A program made the position numbers and the translations under genes. A stretch of DNA of 64,000 nt, taken from positions 26,460,342-26,524,341 of the forward strand of contig NC_063256.1 in assembly GCF_019578655.1 (NCBI RefSeq). Reading direction: 5' to 3'. This document shows positions 25,061 through 37,329 of the stretch, in pieces (positions within the stretch are counted from its first letter, which is position 1; the number at the start of each line of letters is the position of its first letter). A model generated the notes under the pieces. The model saw only the letters and a list, made by a program, of their open reading frames with translations, had not been told where the DNA came from and made no database searches. This DNA is from Ricinus communis (Eukaryota; Streptophyta; Magnoliopsida; Malpighiales; Euphorbiaceae).

Positions 25061-26494
25061 TGATGTGCGTAGAATACACACATCTAAATAGGGATTTTAA
25101 GGCAGAATTTATGTACATTTGGATGTGAATTGGTCTTAACACTCACCTTATGCATTTATTTGTGTGCTTTAGGTCCAAAAGAAGTCAAAGAGTGATAAAG
25201 GAAAGAATTGGACGTCAAAATTGCTGAAACAAGTCGAATTTGCGCATCCCTAATCTGAACATGGCCGTGTTGGTTTCAATACTGGCCGTGTTCCCAACAC
25301 GTGCACCAAAACGGCCGTGTTGGTGTTTCAAACATCAAAGAAACAGAAGTTTTAGGGAGCACGGCCACAGAGAGTAACACGGGCATCAACACCAGCCCGT
25401 GTTGGTAACACGGCCACCAACACGGCCGTGTTGGCGGCGACATGGGGAATTAGTTAAAAGAAAAAAGAGAGAAAAAAAGAGGGAGAGCGGGGGAGAACGT
25501 CCCAAACCCTAATTTTTCTCTCCCTAAAGGTTTTCTGAGTTGAAACCAAGGGAAAAAGAGATTTGGATCAAGGTTTCAATCGGATTCCCTTCAAGGATTG
25601 AAGATTGGGCGAGGTTCGTTGATTGGTTTTCAAATCGAGCAAGAGGAACAAGAATCGATTCAATTCGAGCAAGAGGAATTTGGGCTGTTTACTCTCATCC
25701 AAGGGTGTAATCGGGTTTCTTTACCTTTACTTTTTGTTGTAATTGAATTCTTGTGTATTTTGATAATGAACATAATTAACTAGATTGATTAAATCCATTG
25801 GGATTTCTTTACTATGTTGGCTTAGTATTATTTTGTTGGATTTTTTGGGTTAGTTTTGTATTCTTCTTGCCTTCAGTATTAATAAGATAATGCATTGTTC
25901 ATGAGACGTTGTGAATTGTGTGTTTGATTGCTTTGTGTGATTGAGAAGTCCATTTGGCAATTGGAATTTTGAATAGCAAGAACTGGTTAATAATCGCTTA
26001 GAGATAAGGATAATTAACTAGCCGGATTAGGAATTAACAAAGCTTAATAGAGGCAGATTAAAGCTTAATGCTAATTTAAGAATCAATCGTTAGGAAGAGA
26101 TTCCAACTTTAGGTTATTAGATTTAGGAATTCGGTTATCTCGAGAGAGGAACCGAATTCGGTTAAGAATTCATCCACGGGTAGCATAATTAGACTCACCA
26201 ATCCTTTATCTTTTGTTTGATTGCCAACTAGTTTAGGTTTCCTTTGGGTTTGCTTTCTTGTCTTGGTTATTTTAGTTATCAATTACTTTTGCATCTCCCT
26301 TAGAACTTAGTTTGTAGCTATAAGTTACTTTAGAAATTATTCATCATTCATTTTAGGTTAATATAACAAAGAACAAAGGAGTAACTCTGGGCTTTCACTT
26401 TCCCGAGGAATACGACCTTGATACTCGCCATTAGTGCTAGACTGTATCGATAGGTACACTGCCTTAGATTGTAGCTAACACATGTAGCACACAT
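25061..26494 (+). mobile_element. Solo LTR of the Athila-like non-autonomous family
   Basis: Starts TGATGTGCGTAGAATACACA and ends near gtagcacacat, where related LTRs have agcacccatca, so two or three end bases are missing. It matches the LTRs at 31366-32831 and 35854-37329 over its whole length, with more divergence than those two show to each other. The cacggccgtg palindrome cluster is at 25260-25440. Left flank is copia-like and right flank is satellite, with no target duplication, so the right end is probably a rearrangement junction with the satellite array. Confidence 0.85.
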
Positions 26495-29226
26495 AGCACT
26501 TTTACGAGGTCGTTTTCTCATATTAAATTATTAGCACTATTATGGGGTTATTTTCTCAAATTCATAAATATGCACATTTTACGGAGTTATTTTCTGATAT
26601 CGATAAATATACCCCTTTTACGGGTTGTTTTCTCATATTATAAAATTAATCAATTTAAGGTCTTATTTTCTCATGCTCACAAATATACAAAAATTACAGG
26701 GTTATTTTCTTCGATTGATAAATTTCCCCGTATTATAGGGTTATTTTCTCATATTAAGAAATTTACTCTTTCTGACTGTTTTCTCAGACTCGCAATTACA
26801 CTATTTTTACGAGGTTGTTTTCTCAGATTCATAAATATACACGTTTTACCAGTTTATTTTTTTTATATTGATAAATATACCACTTTTACAGGGTCGTTGT
26901 CTCATATTAAATTATTAGCACTATTATGGGGTTGTTTGCTCAAATTCATAAATATACATGTTTTACAGGGTTATTTTCTTTTATCGACAAATATACCCCT
27001 TTTATGGGGTTGTTTCCTCAGATTCATAAATATCCCATATTGCGGGGGTTGTTTTCACATATTAAAAAATTTACCCATTCTACGAGGCTGTTTTCTCATA
27101 TTAAAAAATTTACCCATTCTACGAGGTTGTTTTCTTAGACTCACAATTAGAGTACTTTTACGGGGTTATTTTCTCAAAATACACACGTTTTACGGGGTTA
27201 TTTTCTTATAATGACAAATATAGCACTTTTACGGGGTTGTTTTCTCATGTTATAAAATTAACCCATTTAATTTGTTGTTTTCTCATACTCATAAATATAC
27301 CAAAATTACGGATTATTTTCTATGATTGATAAATATCCCCATATTACAGGGTTGTTTTCTATTATCTATAAATATACCACTCTTACAAGGTTATTTTCTC
27401 ATATTAAGAAATTTACCCCTTCCACGAGTCTGTTTCCTTAGATTTGCAATTATAGTACTTTTACGGAGTTGTTGTCACAGATTAATAAATATACACGGTT
27501 TACAAGGTTATTTTCTTATATTGATAAATATACCAATTTTACGGGGTCGTTTTCTCATATTAAATTATTAGCACTATTATGGGGTTGTTTTATCAAATTC
27601 ATAAATTTACATATTTTACGAGGTTATTTCTCATATCAACAAATATACCCCTTTATGGGGTTATTTTATAATATTCTAAAATTAGCCGATTTAAGGGGGT
27701 GTTCTCTCATACTCACAAATATACTAAAATTACAGGGTTATTTTTTTCGATTGATAAATATCCCTGCATTACGGAGTTGTTTTCTAATATTTATAAATAT
27801 GCCACCCTTAGGGGGTTGTTTTCTCATATTAAAAAATTTACACCTTTTATGAGGTTGTTTTCTTAGACTCGCAATTACACTATTTTTACGGAGTTGTTTT
27901 CACAGATTCATAAATATACACGTTTTACGGGATTATTTCTATTATTGATAAAAATACAACTTTTACTGGATCGTTTTCTCATATTAAATTATTAGCAATT
28001 TTACGGGGTTATTTTCTCATATTCATAAATACACACGCTTTATGAGGTTATTTTCTTATATTTACAATATATCACTTTTACGGGTTATTTTCTCATATTC
28101 TAAAATTCACCGCTTTAAGGGGTTGTTTTCTCATACTCACAAATATACCAAAATTACAGGGTTATTTTCTCCGATTGATAAATATCCCTGCATTACGAGG
28201 TTGTTTTCTAATATTTATAAATATACCGCTCTTACGGGTTTGTTTTCTCATATTAAAAAATTTATCCCTTCTATGAGGCTGTTTTCTCAAACTCGCAATT
28301 GCACTACTTTTACAGTGTTGTTCTCTCAGATTCATAAATATACACATTTTACGAAGTTATTTTCATATATCAATAAATATACCCATTTTACGGGGTTGTT
28401 TCCTCATTTCAAAAAAATTAACCCATTTAAGGGGTTGTTTTCTCATACTTATAAATATACCAAAATTATGGGGTTATTTTCTCTAAATATCCCGTATTAT
28501 AGGGTTGTTTTCTATTATTTATAAATATACCACTCTTACAGGGCGGTTTTCTCATATTAAGAAATTGACCCCTTCTACATGGCTATTTTTTTAAATTCGC
28601 AATTACAGTACTTTTATGGAGTTGTTTTCACAAATTTATAAATATACATGTTTTATGGGGTTAGTTTCTTATATTGATAAATATAACACTGTTACGGGGT
28701 CGTTTTCTCATATTAAATTATTAGCATGATTGTTTTCTCAAATTCATAAATATACACATTTTATGGGGTTATTTTCTTATATCGACAAATATAACCCTTT
28801 ACGGGGTTGTGCTCTCATATTCTAAAATTAACCCATTTAAGGGGTTCTTTTCTCATACTCACAAATATACCAAAATTACGGGGTAATTTTCTCCGATTGA
28901 TAAATATACCCATATTACGGGGTTATTTTCTCATATTAAAAAATTTACCCCTTCTACGAGGCTGTTTTCTCATACTCGCAATTATACTACTTTTACGGGG
29001 TTGTTTTCTCAGATTCATAAAAGTACACATTTTACGAGGTTATTTTCTTATATTGATAAATATACCACTTTTACGAGGTTGTTTTCTCATATTATAAAAT
29101 TAACCCATTTAATTATTTTCTCATACTCATGAATATACCAAAATTACGGGGTTATTTTCTCCGATTGATAAATACCCCGTATTATATGGTTGTTTTCCAT
29201 TATTTATAAATATACCACTCTTACAG
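26495..29226. repeat. Satellite array, left block (39-bp sub-repeat, HOR about 428 bp)
   Basis: About 2.7 kb of tandem DNA. Nearly every 39 bp the core tacggggttgttttctcata (or a close variant) recurs, followed by one of about eleven different tails. The tails come in a fixed order, for example ttaaattattagcactatta, attcataaatatacacgttt, cgacaaatataccccttt, ataaaattaacccatttaag, actcacaaatataccaaaat, gattgataaatatccccgta, tatttataaatataccactc, ttaaaaaatttaccccttc, actcgcaattacactacttt, attcataaatatacacgttt, ttgataaatataccactttt. Eleven sub-repeats make a higher-order unit near 428 bp. This block is more irregular than the right block. The array is cut at 29226 by a solo LTR and continues at 47393. 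I do not recognise it as a named satellite. Confidence 0.95.
29222..29226. repeat. Target duplication of the outer solo LTR, left copy
   Basis: TACAG directly before TGTAATACCC; the right copy at 47393-47397 is TACGG. The satellite itself shows both ttacagggttg and ttacggggttg at this place, so one base changed after insertion. Confidence 0.65.
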
Positions 29227-29876
29227 TGTAATACCCGGAATTTTTTTCCTAATAATGATTATATTAATAATAATTAATAAATGAGTTTTTATTTAAATTA
29301 GTTTTATTTTATTTTTATTTGGTTTAATTTGAAATGATTTAATGAAAATTTTAATATTAGACAATTACATGAGTTATTTTTCTATACCCAATTGGTTGGA
29401 TCTTTAAGAAATTAATTAAGTAAATTATTTGACGAATAAATTATATTTTTAGTTATTCAAATTTTTTCCAAATGTATATATATAATTATATATTGGAGAA
29501 TTATGAAAGAATTTGTAAAGGGTATTTTTATAAAAGAATTTTGGAAAAATTGTTATTTTAATTAGCTAGTGGTATTTAATTTTAAGTTGGAAAATATTTA
29601 CCAAATTGACTATTTAATTTAATTATGTTAGGACTAAATTGAAAATTTATTTTGAAATAAGGATTAAAAGTATAATTTTATTATTATGGGGTTTTAATGA
29701 AAATTTGTAAATTTGGTATTTTTGGAAATAAATATGTCGGTCAGGGGTATATATGTAATTATGTATTTTCAATAATTCTAATTTGGCCCAAATTAATTAG
29801 TTAGGGGCTTAATTGAAAGGCTAAAAAGAAGTTTAGGAGTTAATTGAAATTTTTGCAGGGCGAAATTGTAAGTAAT

Positions 29877-31365
29877 TCAAAAAGTTGAGGGGCCAAATTG
29901 TAAGGAAGGAAAATTTAGGGGCCTAATGTCGATATTGAAAGGAAAGAAAGAAGAAAAGGAAGAGAGAAGATCGGGGAGAGAGAAGATCGGGGAGAGAGAA
30001 AGGGGGTCACTGGGAAGAGAGATAGAGATTGCTGCGGTGGTGTCCTTCTCGGACGACCGGTCAGTGGGGCCAATGGCGGTAGATCTGGCCAGCGGCACCA
30101 GCGAATCGCTCGAGAAGAGGCAAGCGATTCGGAGGCCGTTTACCGGCCTTCCGGCAAATCTCAGTGGCGATCGGCTCCCCTCGGACAGAGCTTCCTTTTG
30201 GCGGTGGCGGCGTCGGTTTTGGTGGCCGAAGGAGGGAGTTCCGGTAAAGTGATGGCAGCCAAGTTTTTCAGCTTTTTTGGCAAGCTCCAGCGGAGGATGG
30301 ACGATCGTAGGACGTATCCCGACTCTCCTCAGCTCCAGCTTCGCAATGGCACTAGTTTCGTGGCAATCGGACTCCGTTTGCGAATCGACGATCGAGATCG
30401 TCTGCAAATCTCTCCGGACGATTGCGGGTCGGATCGAATAATCGAAAGCGGGGATCGTTATTAGTGCATCATTTTGAGTCCGATGGTGTGTTCAGATCAT
30501 CGATCGAACTCTGGTGGCCGGAGGCGAGTCGACCGATAGATTGAGCGTTCGGTAATTTTCTCTGGCCCGCTGATTTAAGAATTCTTTGATTTAATTTATG
30601 CTTATTGTTTTATGTTGAGTATTTGATAATATTTGTGAGTCAAAAATAATTGTCTGTCGGTTGCCTGCCTCGTGTTTTGTGTTGTGTAGCGGAGTCGGAA
30701 AAATAATGATGTCTGGGGACTCGACTCCCATTATTTTGAATTGTTGGATATTTGAAGTGTTTTTCTGGCAGGTCCTAGACCCGTTTTACGGGGGGGGGGG
30801 GGGGGGTTAAATGTCAGAGTTATAGGGGAGGTTCTGCCGAATTTTCGGTAGAATTCTTCCGAGTTGAGATTTTTAGATAGACAGTCCTAGGAATCCAGGC
30901 CTAGGATTAATGGTTAATTGTTTTCGCGTTTTGATAAATTATTTTCCGTGATTAGATGATCTGTCTGTTCGGCTCGCTCCAACCGAGGACTGGAGTAGAG
31001 CTAGGAGGTCGCCAAATCTGTGAGTTAAAGTCACTTAATCGTTGCACTATTTCTAAGTCTGAATTTAATATTCTATTTTAGAAATTTATGCTTAATATGA
31101 TTATTAGTATCGCAATATAAATAATTTCACTTGATTATTAATTATTAAAAATAATATAAATATTATTATTAGTAACGTTATAATAATACAAATATTATTA
31201 TTTTTCGACACGAATTGCACATTGCCTTACCCTAAATTTTTAATCTTTATTTCTATATGTGTTGAATGATTTTATTAGATAATGATATTTATTAAATGTG
31301 ATGATTGCGTTTTAGAAAATGTGGCTTTCGTAGAACATGCCACCTGGTGGGTTACATCAGGACCG
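29877..31365. other. GC-rich inner part of the solo LTR, no gene
   Basis: Much richer in G+C than its surroundings, with overlapping open frames on both strands (29877-30407 minus, 29926-30464 plus). The frames have low-complexity, compositionally driven translations, so I treat them as by-products of GC content. The block is probably the transcription start and leader region of the LTR. It includes the G17 run. Confidence 0.5.
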
Positions 31366-32831
31366 TGATGTGCGTAAAATACACACATCTAAATGGGGTT
31401 TTTAAGATTGATTTTATGGACATTTGGATGTGAATTGGTCTCAACACTCACCTTATACATATGTTTGTGTGCATTAGGTCCAAAAGAGGTCAAAGGATGA
31501 AAAAGGAAAGAATTGGAGCATAATTGGACGTCAAAGCTGCCGAAACGAGCTAAGTACGAGCATGAGGAAGCTGAACATGGCCGTGTTGGTCTCAACACTG
31601 GCCGTGTTCTCAGCACGGTCACAAACACAGGTCGTGTTACCAACACGGCCGTGTTGGACATCAAAGAAGAAGTAGATCTTATGGAGCACGGCCACAGAGA
31701 GTTACACGGCTAGGAACACCATTCGTGTCCCCAACACGGCCAGGAACACGGCCGTGTTGGCGGCGACAGAGGGTTTTAATTAAAAGAATGAAAAGAAGAG
31801 CAAAAGAGAGGAGGCTAGGGTTAGAACGTCCCAAAACCCTAATTTTTCTCTCCCTAAGGGTTTTCTGAGCTGAGACCAAGGGAAAAGGAGACTTGGATCA
31901 ATGTTTCAATCGGATTTCCTTGAAGGATCGAAGATTAGGCTAGGTTCGTTGATTGATTTTCAAATCGAGCAAGAGGAACAAGAATCGATTCAATTGGAGC
32001 AAAAGGATTTGGGAACATTTTACTCTCATCCAAGGGTGTAATCGGGTTTTCTCTACCTTTGCTTATTGTTGTAATTGAATTCTTGTATATTTTGAGAATG
32101 AACATGATTAGCTAGATTGATTTAATCCATTGGGATTTCTTTACTATGTTGGCTTGATATTATATTGTTGGATTGTTCGAGTTGGTTTTGTATTCTTCTT
32201 GTTTTCAGTATTAATAGAATAATGCATTATTCATGAGACGTTGTGAATTATGATGTTTAGATTGCTTTATGAGATTGAGAAATCTGTTTGGCAATTGGAA
32301 TTTTGAATAGCAAGAACTGGTTAATAATCGCTTAGAGATAAGGATAATTAACTAGCCGGATTAAGAATTAACAAAGCTTAATAGAGGCGGATTAAAGCTT
32401 AATGCTAATTTAAGAATCAATCGTTAGGAAGAGATTCCAACTTTAGGTTATTAGGTTTAGGAATTCGGTTATCTCGAGAGAGAAATCGAATTCGGTTAAG
32501 AATTCGTCCACGGGTAGCATAATTAGACTCACCGATCCTTTATCTTTTGTTCGGATGCCAACTAGTTTAGATTCCCTTTGGGTTTTTCTTCTTGTCTTGA
32601 TTATTTCGTTTATCAATCACTCCTGCATCTCCCTTAGGACTTAGCTTGTAGTTAAATAGTTAGTTTAGAATTTATTCATCATCCATTTTAGGTTAATATA
32701 ACAAAGAACAAAGGAGTAACTCTGGGCTTTCGCTTTCCCGAGGAATACGACCTTAATACTCGCCATTAGTGCTAGACTGCATCGATAGGTACACTGCCTT
32801 AGATTGTAGCTAACACGAGTAGCACCCATCA
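31366..32831 (+). repeat. 5' LTR of the non-autonomous element
   Basis: 1466 bp, TGATGTGCGTAAAATACACA to CACCCATCA. The palindrome-rich cluster of cacggccgtg motifs is at 31570-31760. A tract near 31825-31900 (cccaaaaccctaatttttct and following) has a leader-like character. It matches the second LTR with about 27 single differences counted by eye. Confidence 0.9.
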
Positions 32832-32837
32832 AGTTTT

Positions 32838-32855
32838 TGGCGCCGTTGCCGGGGA
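32838..32855 (+). other. tRNA-Asp primer binding site
   Basis: tggcgccgttgccgggga, complementary to the 3' end of plant tRNA-Asp, six bases after the LTR end. It is the primer typical of Athila-lineage elements. Confidence 0.95.
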
Positions 32856-33022
32856 ATTGTTTGAAAACTAGAGTGAAATTTGCTATTTGTTAATTTAGCC
32901 TTTTTTTTTTCTTTCTTATTATTTTATGATTTTTATTTTTATTTGTTTATTTATTTTATTTTATTTGTACATATTTATTTAGCTTAAGTTTAAGATTCAG
33001 ATAGTGAATGATAAGGAGGTTC

Positions 33023-33800
33023 AATGCTAAACTCAAAATCTTTGTATGACGCATTGGAAAATGAGAATAGGAACCAAGAGAGTGCTAAAAATTGGGATGC
33101 CCGTGCATCTTTAGATGCTTGAGTGGAATCGTTTTGCAGGGCTACCGATCAACTCTCTTCTCCTATCCTTTCATCTCAAGTCTTTTGTGAATTTTGTTGT
33201 GGTTTACATGTGTGTAATGATTGTCCATTGTATAGTGATGTTACTCATTGTTCTTATAACTGTGAACAGGTGAATTATACTGGAAGTTGGCCAAATAACT
33301 CGTATGGAAGCACCTACAATCAAGAGTGGAGCACTCATTCACCCTTTGGATGGAGCTTAGATGGCCAAGAACCACTAGGAATTCAGCAACTACATCAGCA
33401 GCCTAATGTTGCACCTTCATCTCAAGATGAAGAGTTAGTGTCAGAGGAGCTGATGATGAGGTTCATAACAAGTCTTGAGGAAAGATTCCAACAAACAGAG
33501 AGGATACTTGAAGATCAACAAGCCTCGATTAACAACATAGAGCATCAAGTAGGCTTAATCTTCAAGTTATTAGCGGAAGAGCAATTGAGAACTCCATCAA
33601 ACGCTGCTGAATCCAAGGAAAATTTGAGCGCCATCACTTTGCGTTCAGGTGAGAATTTGTCTGGTTTATCTATTATGTTTGACGATGATGCTTATGTGCA
33701 GGACGACTCTTTGAACATGGAGATAGAACCAAAAAAGGAAGAGGCAAACATGATCCCTCTGAAAGACTATCAGCAGGAATGTACGATTGATGATCTTTGA
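33023..33800 (+). pseudogene. Gag-like ORF of the non-autonomous element
   Basis: ATG at 33023 (MLNSKSLYDALENENRNQES). TGA at 33120-33122 interrupts it where the minus-strand relative has CGA (arginine), a C-to-T change. The rest is open to 33800: a cysteine-rich stretch (FCEFCCGLHVCNDCPLYSD), YGSTYNQEWSTHSPFGW, a helical stretch (ERFQQTERILEDQQASINNI), then SAITLRSGENLSGLSIMFDD. The C-terminal order matches Athila/Tat gag; the capsid core is replaced by unfamiliar sequence. The cysteine-rich part is not a CCHC knuckle. The retained frame in two distant copies suggests it once had a role, for example in packaging, but this copy is broken. Confidence 0.75.
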
Positions 33801-34200
33801 GTTGCGATTAGAGGAATTGTTGGTAGATTTTCCACAAGTCCCTTCGATGATGGAAGATGAGCACGAGTTGTCCAATGAAGAAGTCTTGGAGGAGCTCGAG
33901 TTTCTCCTAGCAAGTGAATCAAGCTAAGGACTAGAGGAAACCATTGACGTTCTTGAAGAAATTGCCCAACCGTCAATCCTTCCAATTGGTGAAACTTCAG
34001 CTTTCAAATTGGAAGAGCCCCTACAGCATCATGACTACGTGCAATTATACGAGGAGCGAGTCTTGCCCATCATACTGGCAGCTTGCTTGATAGTCGGGAA
34101 GGGGACATTGACAATTATCCCTCTAAGCGGATACTTGAAGCCATTTGCTTGGAAGAAGGATGGATGGTCGTCGATCACGCCCATTTGCTTTTCACCATGA
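33790..34200 (+). pseudogene. Pol linker remnant of the non-autonomous element
   Basis: Frame shifted by one relative to the gag part and overlapping it: LVDFPQVPSMMEDEHELSNE, EVLEELEFLLAS, stop TAA at 33925-33927, then HHDYVQLYEERVLPIILAAC and LKPFAWKKDGWSSITPICF. The last two pieces resemble the Athila pol segment just before reverse transcriptase. The sequence then passes to SPAKKTHHIKKKRFWEAPQ and a non-coding part. The pol core was therefore deleted here. Confidence 0.6.
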
Positions 34201-35853
34201 GTCCAGCTAAGAAGACTCATCACATAAAAAAGAAGCGCTTTTGGGAGGCACCCCAAATTTTATTTTATTTCTTTTTCATTTTTAATTTTTTTAATTTTAT
34301 TTTTTTTACCCTTTCATTTTGAAACATTTTATTAGTTTTAGTTTTCATATTTTATTTAATTTTTATTTCAGTTTCGGTTTTAATTCCTTATTTTATTATT
34401 TGCAGCCACTCCTTCAACACAGACCAGCCAGCGCCCTGATATACCTGCTGATGCACCTCTTTTCACTCCGGAGCCATAATCAGGGCAGTATTAGTTTCTT
34501 TTTCCTTTTTCATTTCATATATTTTGTACACTGAGGACAGTGTGTCCTTCAAGTGTGGGGTGGGTGATATTTATCCCATCTTAGTTATTTGTTTATTCTT
34601 TGTGCAATTTTTTATAAAATTTTGAAAATTTTTCACTTTGTTTCGATGCTCTTACTGTTGACTTGCTTTTGAAATCCTGTTTATGTCCATATGATCGGGT
34701 AAAACCGATAGTGTTGAGTCTTGCGGAAGAATGTAAGATAATTAGTTTGAGTTTTGCACTAAGTTGCTTTGGTTTATTTAATTCTGTTTTGATGATTTTT
34801 GTTTGGAACCTACTCAAAAGCACACTTGTGAGAAATTGAGCCTAAATTGTAAGCATACACTTTATATGCTTGTATTTATTTCTTCTTGAGAGTGCCAAGT
34901 ACAGTCTTTACTTTTAGAACTTGCTCGGTAATGCTTATGAGGGCCACAAGGAGAGTTTAACACTTTGGTATGATAGAGGCACTTAGGTTTTTCATTCTAG
35001 CCAAATAGCCTTCATTCGTTTATTGATTCTGTAGATAACCCCCTCTTTCACCATTTTCTATCATATTTCATTGCCACTTAGTTTTATTCTGCTTTGGGTT
35101 ATGATTTTACACATGAGTTGTTTTTATTGGGAATTTTTATTTTGGGAATAGCTTTGGAATCTTGTAGCAGGTTACTTCAATCCAAAAAGAAATTCACTCT
35201 ATTATGTGAATGTTCTTCCCTTATGAAAAAAAAAGAAAAAAGAATATAGAAATAGAAGAATAAGAGGGAAAGGTGATGAAAAGAAAGAAAGTAAGTGAGC
35301 CAAACATTTGGACTTGATTCCTATTTTCCACTTTGGACTACTGTTCATTGTTTATCCCTTATAATTTTTGTGGCTTGTGTGCAGGTCATGTAATTCATTG
35401 CAGAACACCATAGGTTCAACTCTGACCAAATTTACCTACCCCTACCTAATCCCCATTACAACCCTTATAAAGACCTCTTGACATGGTTGTTGACTCTCCA
35501 TAAGTGGTAGGAGTAGGATTTAAGAGCAAGCATATAGTAAGTAAGGCAGTAGTTGATGCATTGAGCAATTAAACACTACCCTTTTAAACACTTTGAGTGA
35601 TTTAGAGCGAATCTGGTGAGGAGTTGGTTCTGAATAATTTTGTTGAGATAGTATTGTGTGAATTATTGGCATCTTGGTTGTGATACTTGAATTGATTGCT
35701 TCTTTTCTTTTTGTTTGACTTACGCTTGTTAAGGATATGTGCAGGAGCTCTCTAGCTTGTCTGTCAGTTTAAGTATTGTTCCTTAGTGGTTTATTTTCCT
35801 TATTTTACTTTTGATTGCTTGAGGACAAGCAATGAGCTAAGTGTGGGGTTATT
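34201..35853 (+). other. Untranslated 3' region of the non-autonomous element
   Basis: About 1.65 kb without a convincing reading frame. The family's landmarks are present: gaggcaccccaa near 34240, cactgaggacagtgtgtcct near 34530, and the purine-rich aagtgtggggtt just before the second LTR (35840-35851), which is the likely polypurine tract. Confidence 0.7.
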
Positions 35854-37329
35854 TGATGTGCGTAAAATACACACATCTAAATGGGGTTTTTAAGATTGAT
35901 TTTATGGACATTTGGATGTGAATTGGTCTCAACACTCACCTTATACATATGTTTGTGTGCATTAGGTCCAAAAGAGGTCAAAGGATGAAAAAGGAAAGAA
36001 TTGGAGCATAATTAGACGTCAAAGCTGCCGAAACGAGCTAAGTACGAGCATGAGGAAGCTGAACATGGCCGTGTTGGTCTCAACACTGGCCGTGTTCTCA
36101 GCACGGTCACAAACACAGGCCGTGTTACCAACACGGGAACCAACACGGCCGTGTTGGACATCAAAGAAGAAGTAGATCTTATGGAGCACGGCCACAAAGA
36201 GTTACACGGCTAGGGACACCATCCGTGTCCCCAACACGGCCAGGAACACGGCCGTGTTGGCAGCGACAGAGGGTTTTAATTAAAAGAATGAAAAGAAGAG
36301 CAAAAGAGAGGAGGCTAGGGTTAGAACGTCCCAAAACCCTAATTTTTCTCTCCCTAAGGGTTTTCTGAGCTGAGACCAAGGGAAAAGGAGACTTGGATAA
36401 ATGTTTCAATCGGATTTCCTTGAAGGATGGAAGATTAGGCTAGGTTCGTTGATTGATTTTCAAATCGAGCAAGAGGAACAAGAATCGATTCAATTGGAGC
36501 AAAAGGATTTGGGGCTGTTTACTCTCATCCAAGGGTGTAATCGAGTTTTCTCTACCTTTGCTTATTGTTGTAATTGAATTCTTGTATATTTTGAGAATGA
36601 ACATGATTAGCTAGATTGATTTAATCCATTGGGATTTCTTTACTATGTTGGCTTGATATTATATTGTTGGATTGTTCGAGTTGGTTTTGTATTCTTCTTG
36701 TTTTCAGTATTAATAGAATAATGCATTATTCATGAGACGTTGTGAATTGTGATGTTTAGATTGCTTTATGAGATTGAGAAATCCGTTTGGCAATTGGAAT
36801 TTTGAATAGCAAGAACTGGTTAATAATCGCTTAGAGATAAAGATAATTAACTAGCCGGATTAAGAATTAACAAAGCTTAATAGAGGCGGGTTAAAGCTTA
36901 ATGCTAATTTAAGAATCAATCGTTAGGAAGAGATTCCAACTTTAGGTTATTAGGTTTAGGAATTTGGTTATCTCGAGAGAGAAACCGAATTCGGTTAAGA
37001 ATTCGTCCACGGGTAGCATAATTAGACTCACCGATCCTTTATCTTTTGTTCGGATGCCAACTAGTTTAGATTCCCTTTGGGTTTTTCTTCTTGTCTTGAT
37101 TATTTCATTTATCAATCACTCATGCATCTCCCTTAGGACTTAGCTTGTAGTTAATAGTTAGATTAGAATTTATTCATCATCCATTTTAGGTTAATATAAC
37201 AAAGAACAAAGGAGTAACTCTGGGCTTTCGCTTTCTCGAGGAATACGACCTTGATACTCGCCATTAGTGCTAGACTGCATCGATAGGTACACTGCCTTAG
37301 ATTGTAGCTAACACGAGTAGCTCCCTTCA
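35854..37329 (+). repeat. 3' LTR of the non-autonomous element
   Basis: 1476 bp, beginning TGATGTGCGTAAAATACACA and ending gctcccttca, where the 5' LTR has gcacccatca. It carries a 15-bp insertion in the palindrome cluster (near 36135) relative to the 5' LTR. Confidence 0.9.

Noticed and set aside
26570..27211. Open frame of 213 codons in the satellite
   Set aside because: The open frame follows from a 39-bp period and T-rich units; several frames and both strands are open at once, with no start context or known domain.
26495..29226. CRISPR-like pattern of a constant core every 39 bp with variable tails
   Set aside because: The tails recur in a fixed order, core and tail are both diverged, and the surroundings are plant nuclear DNA. 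It is a satellite with higher-order structure.
29877..30407. Minus-strand frame of 176 codons in the GC-rich part of the solo LTR
   Set aside because: Overlaps long plus-strand frames, has low-complexity serine/proline/leucine translation and no recognisable domain; explained by GC content.
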